From Leclercia adecarboxylata (GTDB lineage Bacteria; Pseudomonadota; Gammaproteobacteria; Enterobacterales; Enterobacteriaceae), in the NCBI RefSeq assembly GCF_023639785.1, contig NZ_CP098325.1, positions 1,550,001 through 1,614,000 of the forward strand: 64,000 bases of DNA, written 5' to 3'. Below are positions 42,314-52,847 of the stretch, one piece after another. Every line of letters starts with the position of its first letter. Position 1 is the stretch's first letter. The notes under the pieces are model-generated. The model had not been told where the DNA came from and did no database searches. It saw only the letters and a program-made list of their open reading frames with translations. Made by a program: the position numbers and the translations under genes.

Positions 42314-44422
42314 ATGAATTCTCTGTTTGCCAGTACGGCCCGTGGGCTGGAAGAGCTGTTAAAAACTGAACTGGAAAGCCTGGGGGCGCAAGAGTGCCAG
42401 GTGGTTCAGGGTGGTGTCCATTTTCAGGGCGACACGCGGCTTATTTACCAGAGCCTGATGTGGAGTCGCCTGGCCTCACGCATCATGTTGCCGATGAGAG
42501 AGTGCAAGGTTTACAGCGATCTCGATCTTTACCTGGGCGTGCAGACGATCGACTGGACAGAGATTTTTGCCCCGGGCGCCACTTTTGCCGTCCACTTCAG
42601 CGGCCTGAATGACGAGATCCGCAACAGCCAGTACGGTGCGTTGAAGGTTAAAGATGCCATCGTCGACTGCTTCACCCGCAAAAATCTGGAACGTCCGAAC
42701 GTCGATCGTGAAAACCCGGATCTGCGTATCAACGTCCGCCTCAATAAAGAGATCGCCAGCATTGCGCTGGATCTCTGTGGCGAAGGTCTGCACCAGCGCG
42801 GCTACCGCGATCGTGCCGGTATCGCGCCAATAAAAGAGAACCTCGCGGCGGCCATCGTGATGCGTTCCGGATGGCAGCCGGGCACGCCGCTGCTGGATCC
42901 CATGTGCGGTTCCGGTACGCTGCTGATCGAAGCGGCGATGCTGGCGACTGACCGTGCGCCGGGTCTGCACCGCGGCGCGTGGGGCTTCAAAGGCTGGGCA
43001 CAGCACGACGAAGCTGTCTGGCAGGAGGTAAAAGCCGAAGCCCAGACTCGCGCCCGTGCCGGGCTGGCGGCCTATGAATCCCGTTTCTACGGCTCTGACA
43101 GCGACGCCCGCGTGATTGAACGCGCGCGCAGCAACGCCCGTCGCGCCGGGATCGGCGAGCTGATCGCCTTCGAGGTAAAAGACGTTTCTCAGCTCACCAA
43201 CCCGCTGCCAAAAGGCCCCTACGGCACGGTGATCAGCAACCCGCCTTACGGCGAACGTCTGGACAGCGAGCCGGCGCTGATTGCCCTGCACAGCCTGCTG
43301 GGGCGCACCATGAAGGATCTGTTTGGCGGCTGGAACCTCTCCCTGTTCAGCGCCTCGCCAGAGTTGCTGAGCTGCCTGCAACTGCGCGCCGAGCGTCAGT
43401 TCAAAGCCAAAAACGGCCCCCTGGACTGCGTGCAGAAAAACTACCACCTGGCCGAGAAAGAGGCAGACAGCAAGCCATCCAGCATCGCGGAAGATTACGC
43501 TAACCGTCTGCGTAAAAACCTGAAGAAATTCGAAAAATGGGCGAAGCAGGAAGGCATTGAGTGCTATCGCCTCTATGATGCCGACCTGCCGGAGTACAAC
43601 GTGGCGGTCGACCGTTACGGCGACTGGGTGGTGGTGCAGGAGTATGCGCCGCCAAAAACCGTCGATCCGCAGAAAGCCCGTCAGCGTATGCTGGATATTA
43701 TCGCTGCGACCATCAGCGTGCTGAATATTGCTCCGAACAAGCTGATCCTCAAAACCCGTGAGCGTCAGAAAGGCAAAAACCAGTACGAGAAGATGAACAG
43801 CAAGGGCGAGTTTATCGAAGTGGGCGAATACAACGCCCGCCTGTGGGTGAACCTCACTGACTATCTCGATACCGGCCTGTTCCTCGACCACCGCATTGCC
43901 CGTCGTATGCTGGGCCAGATGAGCAAAGGTAAGGACTTCCTGAACCTCTTCTCCTATACCGGCAGCGCCAGCGTCCATGCCGGGCTGGGCGGCGCGCGTA
44001 CCACCACCACCGTGGACATGTCCCGCACCTATCTGGAGTGGGCAGAGCGCAACCTGCGCCTGAACGGCCTGACCGGCCGCGCGCACCGTCTGCTGCAGGC
44101 CGACGTGCTGGGCTGGCTGCGTGAATCGGAGGAGCAGTTCGATCTGATCTTTATCGATCCGCCAACCTTCTCCAACTCCAAACGCATGGAAGAGTCTTTT
44201 GATGTTCAGCGCGACCACCTAGCGTTGATGAAAGATCTGAAACGTATGCTGCGTAAAGGCGGCACCATCATGTTCTCGAACAACAAACGCGGCTTCCGCA
44301 TGGATCACGAAGGGCTGGAGAAACTGGGGCTGAAAGCACAAGAGATCAGTCAAAAAACCCTGTCCCAGGATTTTGCCCGTAACCGTCAGATCCACAACTG
44401 CTGGCTGATTACCGCGGCCTGA
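42314..44422 (+). CDS. rlmL: Bifunctional 23S rRNA methyltransferase RlmKL
   Basis: A 702-residue fusion of two SAM-dependent methyltransferases. The N-terminal part, with a THUMP domain (about 45-155) and NPPY at 309-312, makes m2G2445. The C-terminal part, with [18 protein letters not shown] and DPPTF at 615-619, makes m7G2069. Both sites are in 23S rRNA near the peptidyl transferase region. The length equals the E. coli fusion (YcbY). uup follows after 12 bp, so the two are probably cotranscribed. Confidence 0.98.
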   Translation: MNSLFASTARGLEELLKTELESLGAQECQVVQGGVHFQGDTRLIYQSLMWSRLASRIMLPMRECKVYSDLDLYLGVQTIDWTEIFAPGATFAVHFSGLNDEIRNSQYGALKVKDAIVDCFTRKNLERPNVDRENPDLRINVRLNKEIASIALDLCGEGLHQRGYRDRAGIAPIKENLAAAIVMRSGWQPGTPLLDPMCGSGTLLIEAAMLATDRAPGLHRGAWGFKGWAQHDEAVWQEVKAEAQTRARAGLAAYESRFYGSDSDARVIERARSNARRAGIGELIAFEVKDVSQLTNPLPKGPYGTVISNPPYGERLDSEPALIALHSLLGRTMKDLFGGWNLSLFSASPELLSCLQLRAERQFKAKNGPLDCVQKNYHLAEKEADSKPSSIAEDYANRLRKNLKKFEKWAKQEGIECYRLYDADLPEYNVAVDRYGDWVVVQEYAPPKTVDPQKARQRMLDIIAATISVLNIAPNKLILKTRERQKGKNQYEKMNSKGEFIEVGEYNARLWVNLTDYLDTGLFLDHRIARRMLGQMSKGKDFLNLFSYTGSASVHAGLGGARTTTTVDMSRTYLEWAERNLRLNGLTGRAHRLLQADVLGWLRESEEQFDLIFIDPPTFSNSKRMEESFDVQRDHLALMKDLKRMLRKGGTIMFSNNKRGFRMDHEGLEKLGLKAQEISQKTLSQDFARNRQIHNCWLITAA

Positions 44423-44434
44423 AAGGAAAAGTAA

Positions 44435-46342
44435 ATGTCATTAATTAGTATGCATGGGGCGTGGCTGTCGTTCAGCGACGCGCCGCTTCTCGATAATGCC
44501 GAGCTGCATATCGAAGATAACGAACGTGTCTGTCTGGTCGGCCGTAACGGCGCCGGTAAATCGACGCTGATGAAGATCCTGAACCGCGAGCAGGGGCTGG
44601 ATGACGGACGCATTATCTACGAACAGGATCTGATTGTGGCGCGTCTGCAACAGGATCCGCCGCGTAACGTCCAGGGCAGCGTCTACGATTTTGTTGCCGA
44701 AGGGATTGAAGAGCAGGCGGAGTACCTGAAGAGCTATCACGAGATCTCGCATCTGGTAATGACCGACCCGAGCACCAAAAACCTCAATGAGATGGCGCGC
44801 CTGCAGGAGCTGCTGGATCATCATGGCCTGTGGCAGCTGGAAAACCGCATCAATGAAGTGCTGGCCCAGTTAGGTCTGGAAGCGGACATGCCGCTGGCTT
44901 CATTGTCTGGCGGCTGGCTGCGTAAAGCCGCGCTGGGCCGGGCGCTGGTCAGCGGGCCGAAAGTGCTGCTGCTCGATGAGCCGACGAACCACCTGGATAT
45001 CGAAACCATCGACTGGCTGGAAGGCTTCCTGAAAACCTTCAACGGCACCATCATCTTTATCTCCCACGACCGTTCGTTCATTCGCAACATGGCGACCCGC
45101 ATTGTCGATCTCGATCGCGGCAAGCTGGTGACCTATCCCGGCGACTACGACACCTATCTGCTGGAGAAAGAGGAAAATCTGCGCGTTGAGGAGCTGCAAA
45201 ACGCAGAGTTCGACCGCAAACTCGCCCAGGAGGAGGTGTGGATCCGCCAGGGCATTAAAGCGCGTCGTACCCGTAACGAAGGTCGCGTTCGCGCCCTGAA
45301 AGCGATGCGCCGCGAGCGTAGCGAACGCCGCGAGGTGATGGGCAGCGCGAAGATGCAGGTCGAGGAGGCGAGCCGTTCAGGCAAAATCGTCTTTGAGATG
45401 GAAAACGTCAACTACCAGGTCAATGGCAAAGTGCTGGTGAAGGACTTCTCCGCCCAGGTGCAGCGCGGGGACAAAATCGCCCTGATCGGACCGAACGGCT
45501 GCGGTAAAACCACGCTGCTGAAGCTGATGCTGGATCAGCTTAAGGCCGACAGCGGTCGTATACATTGCGGTACCAAGCTGGAAGTGGCCTACTTCGACCA
45601 GCACCGTGCGGAACTGGACCCGGATAAAACGGTGATGGACAACCTCGCCGAAGGTAAGCAGGAAGTGATGGTGAACGGCAAGCCGCGCCATGTACTGGGC
45701 TATCTGCAGGACTTCCTGTTCCATCCTAAACGCGCGATGACCCCGGTGCGCGCACTCTCCGGTGGGGAGCGTAACCGCCTGTTACTGGCGCGTTTATTCC
45801 TGAAACCCAGCAATCTTCTTATTCTTGATGAACCCACCAACGATCTTGATGTTGAAACGCTGGAACTTCTTGAAGAACTGATTGATAGTTATCAGGGTAC
45901 CGTAATGCTGGTCAGCCACGATCGTCAGTTCGTGGATAACACCGTTACCGAATGCTGGATCTTTGAAGGTCAGGGCCGGATTGGTCAGTATGTGGGCGGC
46001 TACCATGATGCCCGCGGACAGCAGGCGCAATCGCTGGCGACAAAACAGTCAAAAGCAAAGGTTGAAGCGGAAGTTCCTGTTACAAAAGCAGAAAACATCA
46101 AACGCGGCAGCAATAAATTAAGCTATAACCTTCAGCGCGAACTGGAGGGCTTGCCGCAGCGTCTTGAAGAGCTCGAAGCCAGTCTGGAAAGTTTGCAGGC
46201 TCAGGTGGCCGACGCGTCATTCTTCAGCCAGCCGCATGACTATACTCAAAAAGTCCTGGCCGATATGGCCCAGGCTGAGCAGGCGCTGGAAGAAGCATTT
46301 GAACGCTGGGAATATCTTGAGGCTCTGAAAAACGGCGCATAA
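44435..46342 (+). CDS. uup: ABC-F family ATPase Uup
   Basis: A 635-residue soluble ABC-F protein with two ATPase domains and no membrane part. Walker A motifs are GRNGAGKST (36-44) and GPNGCGKTT (352-360); signatures are LSGGWLRKAALGRAL and LSGGERNRLLLARL. A linker rich in arginine and glutamate lies between them, and the C-terminal coiled coil (about 565-630) binds DNA in E. coli. Mutants show more precise excision of transposons, and ribosome-related roles are suggested for the family. Confidence 0.97.
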   Translation: MSLISMHGAWLSFSDAPLLDNAELHIEDNERVCLVGRNGAGKSTLMKILNREQGLDDGRIIYEQDLIVARLQQDPPRNVQGSVYDFVAEGIEEQAEYLKSYHEISHLVMTDPSTKNLNEMARLQELLDHHGLWQLENRINEVLAQLGLEADMPLASLSGGWLRKAALGRALVSGPKVLLLDEPTNHLDIETIDWLEGFLKTFNGTIIFISHDRSFIRNMATRIVDLDRGKLVTYPGDYDTYLLEKEENLRVEELQNAEFDRKLAQEEVWIRQGIKARRTRNEGRVRALKAMRRERSERREVMGSAKMQVEEASRSGKIVFEMENVNYQVNGKVLVKDFSAQVQRGDKIALIGPNGCGKTTLLKLMLDQLKADSGRIHCGTKLEVAYFDQHRAELDPDKTVMDNLAEGKQEVMVNGKPRHVLGYLQDFLFHPKRAMTPVRALSGGERNRLLLARLFLKPSNLLILDEPTNDLDVETLELLEELIDSYQGTVMLVSHDRQFVDNTVTECWIFEGQGRIGQYVGGYHDARGQQAQSLATKQSKAKVEAEVPVTKAENIKRGSNKLSYNLQRELEGLPQRLEELEASLESLQAQVADASFFSQPHDYTQKVLADMAQAEQALEEAFERWEYLEALKNGA

Positions 46343-46360
46343 GTTAACCCTGGAGCCAGT

Positions 46361-47614
46361 ATGTGTGAACATCACCATGCCGATCGGCATATTTTATGCT
46401 CACAGTGCGATATGCTCGTGGCGCTTCCGGTGCTCGAGCATGGACACAAAGCGGCATGCCCGCGCTGCGGGACAACGCTGACAACAGAGTGGGACGCGCC
46501 CCGGCAGCGTCCCACCGCGTATGCTTTTGCTGCGCTGTTCATGCTTTTACTCTCCAATCTCTTCCCCTTCATTTATATGAAGGTGGGGGGCATCACCAGC
46601 CAGGTCCATTTACTGGAAATACCTGGCGTCATGTTCTCAGAAAATTACGTCAGTCTGGGCACGTTCTTTATGCTTTTCGTCCAGATTGTGCCGGCGTTTT
46701 GTCTGGTGGTGATCCTGCTGCTTGTGAACCGCGTAATGATGCCCCTGGCGCTGAAAATCAGGCTGGCGCGGATCCTCTTTCAGTTAAAAAGCTGGGGCAT
46801 GGCGGAGATCTTCCTCGCCGGTATCCTGGTGAGCTTTGTGAAGCTAATGGCCTACGGGGATGTGGGCATTGGCCTTAGCTTTATTCCCTGGTGCCTGTAT
46901 TGCATCCTTCAGCTTCGTGCGTTTCAGTGTGTGGATCGCCGCTGGGCATGGGACGACATCGCCCCTGCACCCGCGCTGCCCCAGACGCTGAAAGCGGGCG
47001 TGCCGGGCATTAATCAAAATTTGCGCCTGTGTCCCTGCTGCACGGCTATTCTGCCCGCCGATCGGGAAATCTGCCCGCGTTGCGAAACCAAAGGTCACGT
47101 GCGGCGTAAAAACAGCCTGCAGTGGACAATGGCGCTGCTTATTACGTCAATCATTCTTTATCTTCCGGCCAACATACTGCCCATCATGATCACCGATCTG
47201 CTGGGGGACAAGATGCCCTCGACCATCATGGCCGGGGTGGTGTTGCTGTGGGGGGAAGGCTCCTACCCGGTGGCGCTGGTGATTTTCATCGCCAGTATTA
47301 TGGTGCCGACGCTCAAAATGATTGCCATTGCCTGGCTCTGCTGGGATGCCAAAGGGCACGGCAAGCGTGACAGCGAGCGCATGCATCTGATTTACGAGGT
47401 GGTGGAGTTTGTCGGACGCTGGTCAATGATTGACGTGTTTGTGATTGCCGTACTCTCTGCGCTGGTGCGTATGGGAGGTTTAATGAGCATCTATCCCGCC
47501 ATCGGAGCGGTGATGTTTGCATTGGTCGTTATTATGACCATGTTTGCGGCCATGACCTTCGATCCGCGTTTGTCGTGGGATCGTGAGTCAGAGTCGAGCC
47601 ATGAGGATGAGTAA
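46361..47614 (+). CDS. pqiA: Intermembrane transport protein PqiA
   Basis: A 417-residue inner-membrane protein with two tandem PqiA domains, eight or so hydrophobic helices, and a cytoplasmic zinc-ribbon-like pair at the start of each half: C13, C16, C33 and C36, then CPCC and CPRC near 220-240. It is the membrane partner of PqiB in a lipid transport bridge between inner and outer membranes. The operon is induced by paraquat through SoxRS in E. coli. It begins 18 bp after uup; promoters may lie within uup. Confidence 0.97.
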   Translation: MCEHHHADRHILCSQCDMLVALPVLEHGHKAACPRCGTTLTTEWDAPRQRPTAYAFAALFMLLLSNLFPFIYMKVGGITSQVHLLEIPGVMFSENYVSLGTFFMLFVQIVPAFCLVVILLLVNRVMMPLALKIRLARILFQLKSWGMAEIFLAGILVSFVKLMAYGDVGIGLSFIPWCLYCILQLRAFQCVDRRWAWDDIAPAPALPQTLKAGVPGINQNLRLCPCCTAILPADREICPRCETKGHVRRKNSLQWTMALLITSIILYLPANILPIMITDLLGDKMPSTIMAGVVLLWGEGSYPVALVIFIASIMVPTLKMIAIAWLCWDAKGHGKRDSERMHLIYEVVEFVGRWSMIDVFVIAVLSALVRMGGLMSIYPAIGAVMFALVVIMTMFAAMTFDPRLSWDRESESSHEDE

Positions 47615-47618
47615 AAGC

Positions 47619-49256
47619 ATGGAAAATAAGAGTGGAGAGGCGAAAGTGCAGAAGGTCAGAAACTGGTCGCCGGTGTGGATCTTCCCCATCGTGACCGCGC
47701 TGATTGGTGCATGGATCCTGTTTTATCATTACAGCCATCAGGGCCCGGAAGTCACGCTGATCACCACCAACGCCGAGGGCATTGAGGGCGGTAAAACGAC
47801 CATCAAGAGCCGCAGCGTGGACGTGGGTGTGGTAGAGAGCGCGACCCTGACCGACGACCTGACGCACGTGGAAATTAAAGCCCGTCTCAACGCTGGCATG
47901 GAGAAGCTGCTCCATGGCGATTCGGTATTTTGGGTGGTTAAACCCCAGGTAGGCCGTGAAGGCATCAGTGGTCTGGGTACCCTGTTATCCGGGGCTTATA
48001 TCGAACTGCAGCCGGGGAATAAGGGCTCGCAGCCGGCGCAGTACCAGCTGCTGGACTCTCCACCGCTGGCACCGCCGGATGCGAAGGGTATCCGGGTCAT
48101 CCTCGACAGTAAAAAAGCGGGTCAGCTTAGCCCGGGCGACCCGGTGCTGTTCCGTGGCTACCGCGTCGGCTCGGTTGAAACCAGCACCTTTGACGCGCAA
48201 AAACGCACCATCAGCTATCAGCTGTTTATCAATGCGCCAAACGATCGCCTGGTTACCGGCAATGTGCGTTTCTGGAAAGACAGCGGCATTGCCGTCGACT
48301 TAACCTCGGCCGGTATGCGCGTCGAGATGGGCTCTCTTTCCACGCTGTTCGGCGGTGGGGTGAGCTTTGACGTGCCGGAAGGCATGGATCAGGGGCAGCC
48401 GGTGGCGCAGCATACGGCGTTCAGACTCTACAACGACCAGAAAAGCATTCAGGATTCACTCTATACCGACCATATCGACTACCTGATGTTCTTCAAGGAT
48501 TCGGTTCGCGGCCTGCAGCCGGGCGCGCCGGTTGAATTCCGTGGCATCCGTCTCGGAACCGTTGGCAAAGTCCCGTTCTTTGCGCCGGGCATGCGTCAGG
48601 TGCTGGATGACGATTACCGTATTCCGGTGCTGATCCGTATTGAGCCAGAGCGACTGATAAATCAGGTGGGCGATACGCCGGATATCGCTGAGCATATCGA
48701 CGGGTTGATGAAGCGTGGCCTGCGCGGCTCGCTCAAAACCGGTAACCTGGTGACCGGGGCGCTGTACGTGGATATGGACTTCTTCCCGAAAGAGCCACCG
48801 GTGAAAGAGATCCGCGAATTTGGCGGGTATAAAATTATCCCGACCGTCAGCGGGGGCCTGGCGCAGATCCAACAGCGCCTGATGGAAACTCTGGATAAGA
48901 TCAACAACCTGCCGCTTACACCTATGGTTCAACAGGCGACGAACACGCTTCATGAGAGCCAGGCGACGATGCGCCGTCTGCAGACCACGCTGGATAACCT
49001 GAACAAGCTGACCGCCAGTCAGTCGGTGCAGCAGCTGCCGCAGGACATGCAGAAAACCCTGCGTGAGCTGAACCGCAGCATGCAGGGCTTCCAGCCGGGA
49101 TCCGCAGCCTATAACAAGATGGTGGCGGATATGCAGCGCCTCGATCAGGTTCTGCGTGAACTCCAGCCGGTACTGAAAACGCTGAATACGAAGAGCAATG
49201 CACTGGTATTCGAAGCTAAAGACAAAAAGGACCCTGAGCCGAAGGGGGCTAAATAA
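47619..49256 (+). CDS. pqiB: MCE-domain lipid transport protein PqiB
   Basis: A 545-residue protein with one N-terminal transmembrane helix (VWIFPIVTALIGAWILF, about 18-34), three tandem MCE domains (about 42-135, 160-220 and 285-390) and a long C-terminal coiled coil. In E. coli six copies stack into a hollow needle spanning the periplasm for lipid transport. I chose ATG 47619, five bases after the pqiA stop, since it gives MENKSGEAKVQ as in the family; ATG 47607, inside pqiA, is an alternative. Its TAA shares one base with the pqiC ATG. Confidence 0.95.
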   Translation: MENKSGEAKVQKVRNWSPVWIFPIVTALIGAWILFYHYSHQGPEVTLITTNAEGIEGGKTTIKSRSVDVGVVESATLTDDLTHVEIKARLNAGMEKLLHGDSVFWVVKPQVGREGISGLGTLLSGAYIELQPGNKGSQPAQYQLLDSPPLAPPDAKGIRVILDSKKAGQLSPGDPVLFRGYRVGSVETSTFDAQKRTISYQLFINAPNDRLVTGNVRFWKDSGIAVDLTSAGMRVEMGSLSTLFGGGVSFDVPEGMDQGQPVAQHTAFRLYNDQKSIQDSLYTDHIDYLMFFKDSVRGLQPGAPVEFRGIRLGTVGKVPFFAPGMRQVLDDDYRIPVLIRIEPERLINQVGDTPDIAEHIDGLMKRGLRGSLKTGNLVTGALYVDMDFFPKEPPVKEIREFGGYKIIPTVSGGLAQIQQRLMETLDKINNLPLTPMVQQATNTLHESQATMRRLQTTLDNLNKLTASQSVQQLPQDMQKTLRELNRSMQGFQPGSAAYNKMVADMQRLDQVLRELQPVLKTLNTKSNALVFEAKDKKDPEPKGAK

Positions 49257-49819
49257 TGAAAAAATGGCTAATTATCACCGCCGTGGCGCTACTCTCTGCC
49301 TGTAGCTCGACCGAGAACAAGAGCTACTATCAGCTGCCGGTGGCAGCGCAGGGGGGCGGGCAGAGTACCGCCAGCCAGGGTAACCGCCTGCTGTGGGTAG
49401 AGCAGGTGGCCGTGCCTGACTACCTGGCCGGCAATGGCGTGGTCTATCAAACCAGCGATGTGCAGTATGTCATCGCCAACAACAACCTGTGGGCCAGTCC
49501 GCTGGATCAGCAGCTGCGCAACACCCTGGTCGCCAATCTGGGTAGCCAGTTACCGGGATGGGTGGTAGCGTCGCAGCCGCTGGGCAGCGACCAGGATACG
49601 CTCAACGTCAACGTGACCAATTTCCACGGCCGTTATGATGGCAGAGTTATCATCAGCGGGGAGTGGCTGCTGAATCATCAGGGGCAGCTGATCAAACGCC
49701 CTTTCCACCTGGAACTGGTACAGCAGAAAGATGGATATGATGAGATGGTGAAAGTTCTGGCACAGGGCTGGGCGCAGGAGTCCGCCAGTATTGCCAGGGA
49801 GATTTCCCGTCAGCCATAA
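49256..49819 (+). CDS. pqiC: Outer-membrane lipoprotein PqiC
   Basis: A 187-residue lipoprotein (formerly YmbA). The lipobox LLSAC puts the lipidated cysteine at residue 16, and the next residues SS favour outer-membrane sorting. The ABC_trans_aux domain follows. It anchors the PqiB needle at the outer membrane. It starts on the last base of the pqiB stop and a long hairpin terminator follows. Confidence 0.96.
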   Translation: MKKWLIITAVALLSACSSTENKSYYQLPVAAQGGGQSTASQGNRLLWVEQVAVPDYLAGNGVVYQTSDVQYVIANNNLWASPLDQQLRNTLVANLGSQLPGWVVASQPLGSDQDTLNVNVTNFHGRYDGRVIISGEWLLNHQGQLIKRPFHLELVQQKDGYDEMVKVLAQGWAQESASIAREISRQP

Positions 49820-49838
49820 GTAAAATTCATCGCAACGG

Positions 49839-49874
49839 GCCGCATTTAGCTTCCGCTAATTGCGGCTTTTTTTT
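49839..49874 (+). terminator. Terminator after pqiC
   Basis: GCCGCA (49839-49844) pairs with TGCGGC (49861-49866). An inner stem TTAGC (49846-49850) with GCTAA (49855-49859) extends it. Eight T follow. Confidence 0.88.
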
Positions 49875-50073
49875 CGTTTGAAGGTCAGGCGGTTACTTGT
49901 GCCGTATCACAAATTTTGTACAAATGAACTTTTGTGTAGCTCACATTTATGACACTGGCGTGAATTTTGCGCATTGACGCTAAGCGGGATTCGCGGTATT
50001 CGTTAGTCGTGATTGCATGTTTTGTAATCACTGTTTTCTTTTCCACCAGATCAAATAATGAGGGAAACGAGGC

Positions 50074-50241
50074 ATGAAGAGACAGAAACGAGATCGCCTT
50101 GAAAGGGCTCATCAACGTGGTTATCAGGCTGGCATCGCCGGACGTTCAAAAGAAATGTGTCCCTATCAGACCATCAATCAAAGGTCGCAATGGTTAGGGG
50201 GCTGGCGAGAAGCCATCGGAGACAGGGCAGTACTTGCTTGA
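50074..50241 (+). CDS. rmf: Ribosome modulation factor
   Basis: A 55-residue basic protein beginning MKRQKRDRLERAHQRGYQAG and ending GWREAIGDRAVLA. It is nearly identical to E. coli RMF, with changes in the last ten residues. RMF binds the 30S subunit near the anti-Shine-Dalgarno region and drives 70S ribosomes into inactive 100S dimers in stationary phase. A GAGG ribosome site precedes ATG 50074. The 207-bp upstream gap after pqiC's terminator should hold its promoter, which in E. coli responds to ppGpp and CRP; a TCACA half site is present near 49942 but no full CRP site. Confidence 0.97.
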   Translation: MKRQKRDRLERAHQRGYQAGIAGRSKEMCPYQTINQRSQWLGGWREAIGDRAVLA

Positions 50242-50259
50242 TAGCGTCTCTTTAAAAAA

Positions 50260-50297
50260 GAAACCTCCGCAGTGCGGAGGTTTCGCCTTTTTATGCT
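50260..50297. terminator. Bidirectional terminator between rmf and fabA
   Basis: GAAACCTCCGC (50260-50270), loop AGT, GCGGAGGTTTC (50274-50284). T-tracts flank both sides (GCCTTTTT on +, TTTTTTAAA on -), so it serves both convergent genes. Confidence 0.88.
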
Positions 50298-50313
50298 TTG
50301 CTAAAAGCAAAAA

Positions 50314-50832
50314 TCAGAATGCGGAAGTATCCTGGAACAGACCCACTTTCAGGTCAGTTGCGGAGTAGATGAGACGACCGTCAACCAGCACTTCGCCATC
50401 CGCCAGGCCCATGATCAGGCGACGGTTAACAATACGTTTGAAGTGAATGCGGTAGGTGACTTTCTTCGCGGTCGGCAGAACCTGACCGGTAAATTTCACT
50501 TCGCCCACGCCCAGCGCGCGGCCTTTGCCTTCGCCACCGAGCCAGCCGAGGTAGAAACCAACCAGCTGCCACATCGCGTCCAGACCCAGACATCCTGGCA
50601 TCACGGGATCGCCAATAAAGTGGCAACCAAAGAACCACAGGTCCGGATTGATATCGAGCTCTGCTTCTACGTAACCCTTATCGAAGTTGCCGCCGGTTTC
50701 CGTCATCTTCACGACACGGTCCATCATCAGCATGTTCGGGGCCGGTAACTGTGGGCCTTTAGCGCCAAACAGTTCACCGCGACCAGAGGCAAGAAGATCT
50801 TCTTTTGTATAGGATTCGCGTTTATCTACCAT
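50314..50832 (-). CDS. fabA: Beta-hydroxydecanoyl-ACP dehydratase/isomerase
   Basis: A 172-residue hot-dog-fold enzyme that dehydrates 3-hydroxydecanoyl-ACP and isomerises trans-2 to cis-3-decenoyl-ACP, the branch point to unsaturated fatty acids. The active-site His71 (His70 without Met) lies in [22 protein letters not shown] and the aspartate partner is about 14 residues on. FadR activates and FabR represses it in E. coli; sites for both are readable upstream. It lies 68 bp downstream of lonH. Confidence 0.98.
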   Translation of the reverse strand: MVDKRESYTKEDLLASGRGELFGAKGPQLPAPNMLMMDRVVKMTETGGNFDKGYVEAELDINPDLWFFGCHFIGDPVMPGCLGLDAMWQLVGFYLGWLGGEGKGRALGVGEVKFTGQVLPTAKKVTYRIHFKRIVNRRLIMGLADGEVLVDGRLIYSATDLKVGLFQDTSAF

Positions 50833-50870
50833 GTTCTCAGTATGCCTTATTTTAGTGAAGGACGCAGGAT

Positions 50871-50904
50871 AGCTAACACGTGTACGCTGAACAAGTCCGA
50901 TCAG
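50871..50904 (-). promoter_or_regulatory. FabR and FadR operators of fabA
   Basis: 50871-50888 reads AGCTAACACGTGTACGCT (minus strand AGCGTACACGTGTTAGCT), matching the FabR palindrome as I know it for fabA and fabB. Immediately upstream, 50888-50904 on the minus strand is CTGATCGGACTTGTTCA, a FadR-type site. The two touch, and the FadR site includes the stop codon of lonH. Together they would set the unsaturated to saturated fatty acid balance. Confidence 0.75.
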
Positions 50905-52661
50905 TTAGGGGTGAACCAGTTCAACCAGCGTAACGGCCAGGGATAACGATGGCGTGCTTCCTGTTGCGTGGCCTGCGCAATGCGTTCCTGGATAGTCTGC
51001 ATCAGCGATGTCTGCCCTTCCGCATCCCACACCAGGTTTGTCAGTAAGGGTAGCGCATCCGCAATATCTTCGATGGCCCAGAGGCTGAATTGTTCCTCTT
51101 CTACCGCTTTCAGCAGCGCCTGACTCAGACTAAGGTGACGCACGTTCGCCAGTGGAATGATCACGCCCTGTTTTCCGCTCAGCCCACGCTGCTGGCAAAT
51201 GTTAAAGAAGCCTTCGATCTTCTCATTCAGGCCGCCGACAGGCTGCGCGCGGCCAAACTGGTCTACAGAGCCGGTAATAGCAATACTCTGATTCACCGGT
51301 ACATCAGCCAGCGCGCTGATGAGCGCGCACAGTTCCGCCATCGAGGCACTGTCGCCATCCACTTCGCTGTAAGACTGTTCAAAGGTCAGCGAGGCGGTGA
51401 AGGGGATCTGCTGCTCGAGCTGCAGCTCCGACATTAAGAAAGCCTGCATGATCATCATGCCCTTGGCGTGAATGTTTCCGCCCAGCTCCGCTTTACGTTC
51501 GACATCGATAAATTCACCGTCACCGATATGCACCACGCAGCTGATACGCGATGGCTCGCCAAAGGCACGCGGATGGCCAGGGAATTCAATCACCGAAAGG
51601 GCGTTAATCTGTCCGACACATTCGCCTTCGGTTTCGACCAGGATCTGCTCAAGCAGGATCTCATCCTGCATACGATCCGCGAGATAGCCTTCGCGCCACT
51701 CACGCTGCAGCAGCATCTGAGAGAGCTGCTCGCCGGTCACCGTATCGTCTTCTGTCATGGCTGCGGCTTCGCGCAGCTGCTTGCCAAGCCAGAGAGGGCA
51801 AAGCGGCAGTGTTTCCTGATCGCCGGTATAGCGGACCGCTTCGCGAATCAGTACAGGCCATGCATCAGCAGCAGGTGTTGGCAACTGAGCGCGTTGACAG
51901 ACGGTGTAAACCCATTGCAGCCATTGCTGCATATCTTCGGCATCCGCAATCTGGGTGCTGTCTTCAAACTCGCTGTAGACCACCTGGCCGGCCAGCTCGG
52001 GTTCCATTTCCTGGAAATCGGCCAGGGCTTCGCGATCGCCCGTCAGGATGACTTTCAGGGAGAGTGGCATGGAGGGTACGGCGACCGGAAGCGGGCGCGA
52101 CTCATCCCAGCCAACCCAGTCAAAGCGCTGCTGGCTAACGATATTTTTCAGGCGCATCCACAGCAAAGGCTGTGCCAGCAGCGTACGCAGGGAGACAATC
52201 AGCACGCCGCCGTTGGCCTGATGGACCAGACCCGGATGCAGGGTCAACTCCCCATTAAACTGGCGCAGGCAGCCAAAAAGCTGCTCTGCTTCAGTCCAGC
52301 CCGCCGGGATGACGTTGCCGGTGACCGCAAAACGGCCATCGGGTACGGTGGCGGATGCAAAGGTAACGGTGCGCCCGTTGATGCTGTATTCACCCCCAAA
52401 GACCGTTCCGGCTTCTGGTTGCAGCTGCCGTACGGCGTCCGTCAGAAGACTCAGATACTCCGCTTCGTCTGGCGCTTTCAACAACATGAATGGCGAGGTA
52501 GTCCATGGGCTTAGCACCTGCTCCAGCGCGTAATGCAAACGGGGCTGGGTGTCGCTGAGGATGTATTCGTGTTCTTTCGCGAGATCTGGCTGTGCAAAGA
52601 GTTCCTGATAGCTGTTTGTATCCGGAACAAGGTCACGCCATGCAAGTTTCGTAATGGTCAA
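50901..52661 (-). CDS. lonH: Lon-family protease LonH (YcbZ)
   Basis: A 586-residue protein of Lon type. The C-terminal proteolytic domain carries the Ser-Lys dyad as S438 in [10 protein letters not shown] and K481 in [10 protein letters not shown], the 43-residue spacing seen in Lon. The N-terminal half (AAA_32) has no clean Walker A motif by eye, so ATP use is doubtful. It is annotated in E. coli as a putative ATP-dependent protease without known substrates. It is divergent from matP. Confidence 0.93.
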   Translation of the reverse strand: MTITKLAWRDLVPDTNSYQELFAQPDLAKEHEYILSDTQPRLHYALEQVLSPWTTSPFMLLKAPDEAEYLSLLTDAVRQLQPEAGTVFGGEYSINGRTVTFASATVPDGRFAVTGNVIPAGWTEAEQLFGCLRQFNGELTLHPGLVHQANGGVLIVSLRTLLAQPLLWMRLKNIVSQQRFDWVGWDESRPLPVAVPSMPLSLKVILTGDREALADFQEMEPELAGQVVYSEFEDSTQIADAEDMQQWLQWVYTVCQRAQLPTPAADAWPVLIREAVRYTGDQETLPLCPLWLGKQLREAAAMTEDDTVTGEQLSQMLLQREWREGYLADRMQDEILLEQILVETEGECVGQINALSVIEFPGHPRAFGEPSRISCVVHIGDGEFIDVERKAELGGNIHAKGMMIMQAFLMSELQLEQQIPFTASLTFEQSYSEVDGDSASMAELCALISALADVPVNQSIAITGSVDQFGRAQPVGGLNEKIEGFFNICQQRGLSGKQGVIIPLANVRHLSLSQALLKAVEEEQFSLWAIEDIADALPLLTNLVWDAEGQTSLMQTIQERIAQATQQEARHRYPWPLRWLNWFTPN

Positions 52662-52822
52662 AGTTGATGTTTTTTAGTCAGATGTAAAAGGATGGAGTAT
52701 ACCGTAAGGCGCAGGCTCTGCACATGAGGGAATGGGTGTTTCCGGGCATGAATGCGTTACCGCGCGTCACAGGATATGATTTCTTTTCAGCAGATTGCCA
52801 AAAAACTGATATTCTGAACAGA

Positions 52823-52835
52823 GTTACACGGTCAC
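52823..52835 (+). promoter_or_regulatory. matS-like sequence in the matP leader
   Basis: GTTACACGGTCAC fits 11 of 13 positions of matS (GTGACRNYGTCAC), 12 bp before the matP start. Mismatches are at position 3 of the left arm and position 8 in the centre. Whether MatP binds it is unknown. Confidence 0.35.
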
Positions 52836-52847
52836 ACTGAGATCGCA

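Noticed and set aside
42476..44218. 580-residue frame on - opposite rlmL
   Set aside because: Antisense shadow of a GC-rich gene; glutamine, valine and histidine-rich translation typical of such artefacts.
49922..49950. Full CRP site before rmf
   Set aside because: Only the TCACA half is present; the left half does not match at the right spacing.
51468..52514. 348-residue frame on + opposite lonH
   Set aside because: Antisense shadow; lonH has the intact Ser-Lys dyad and conserved length.
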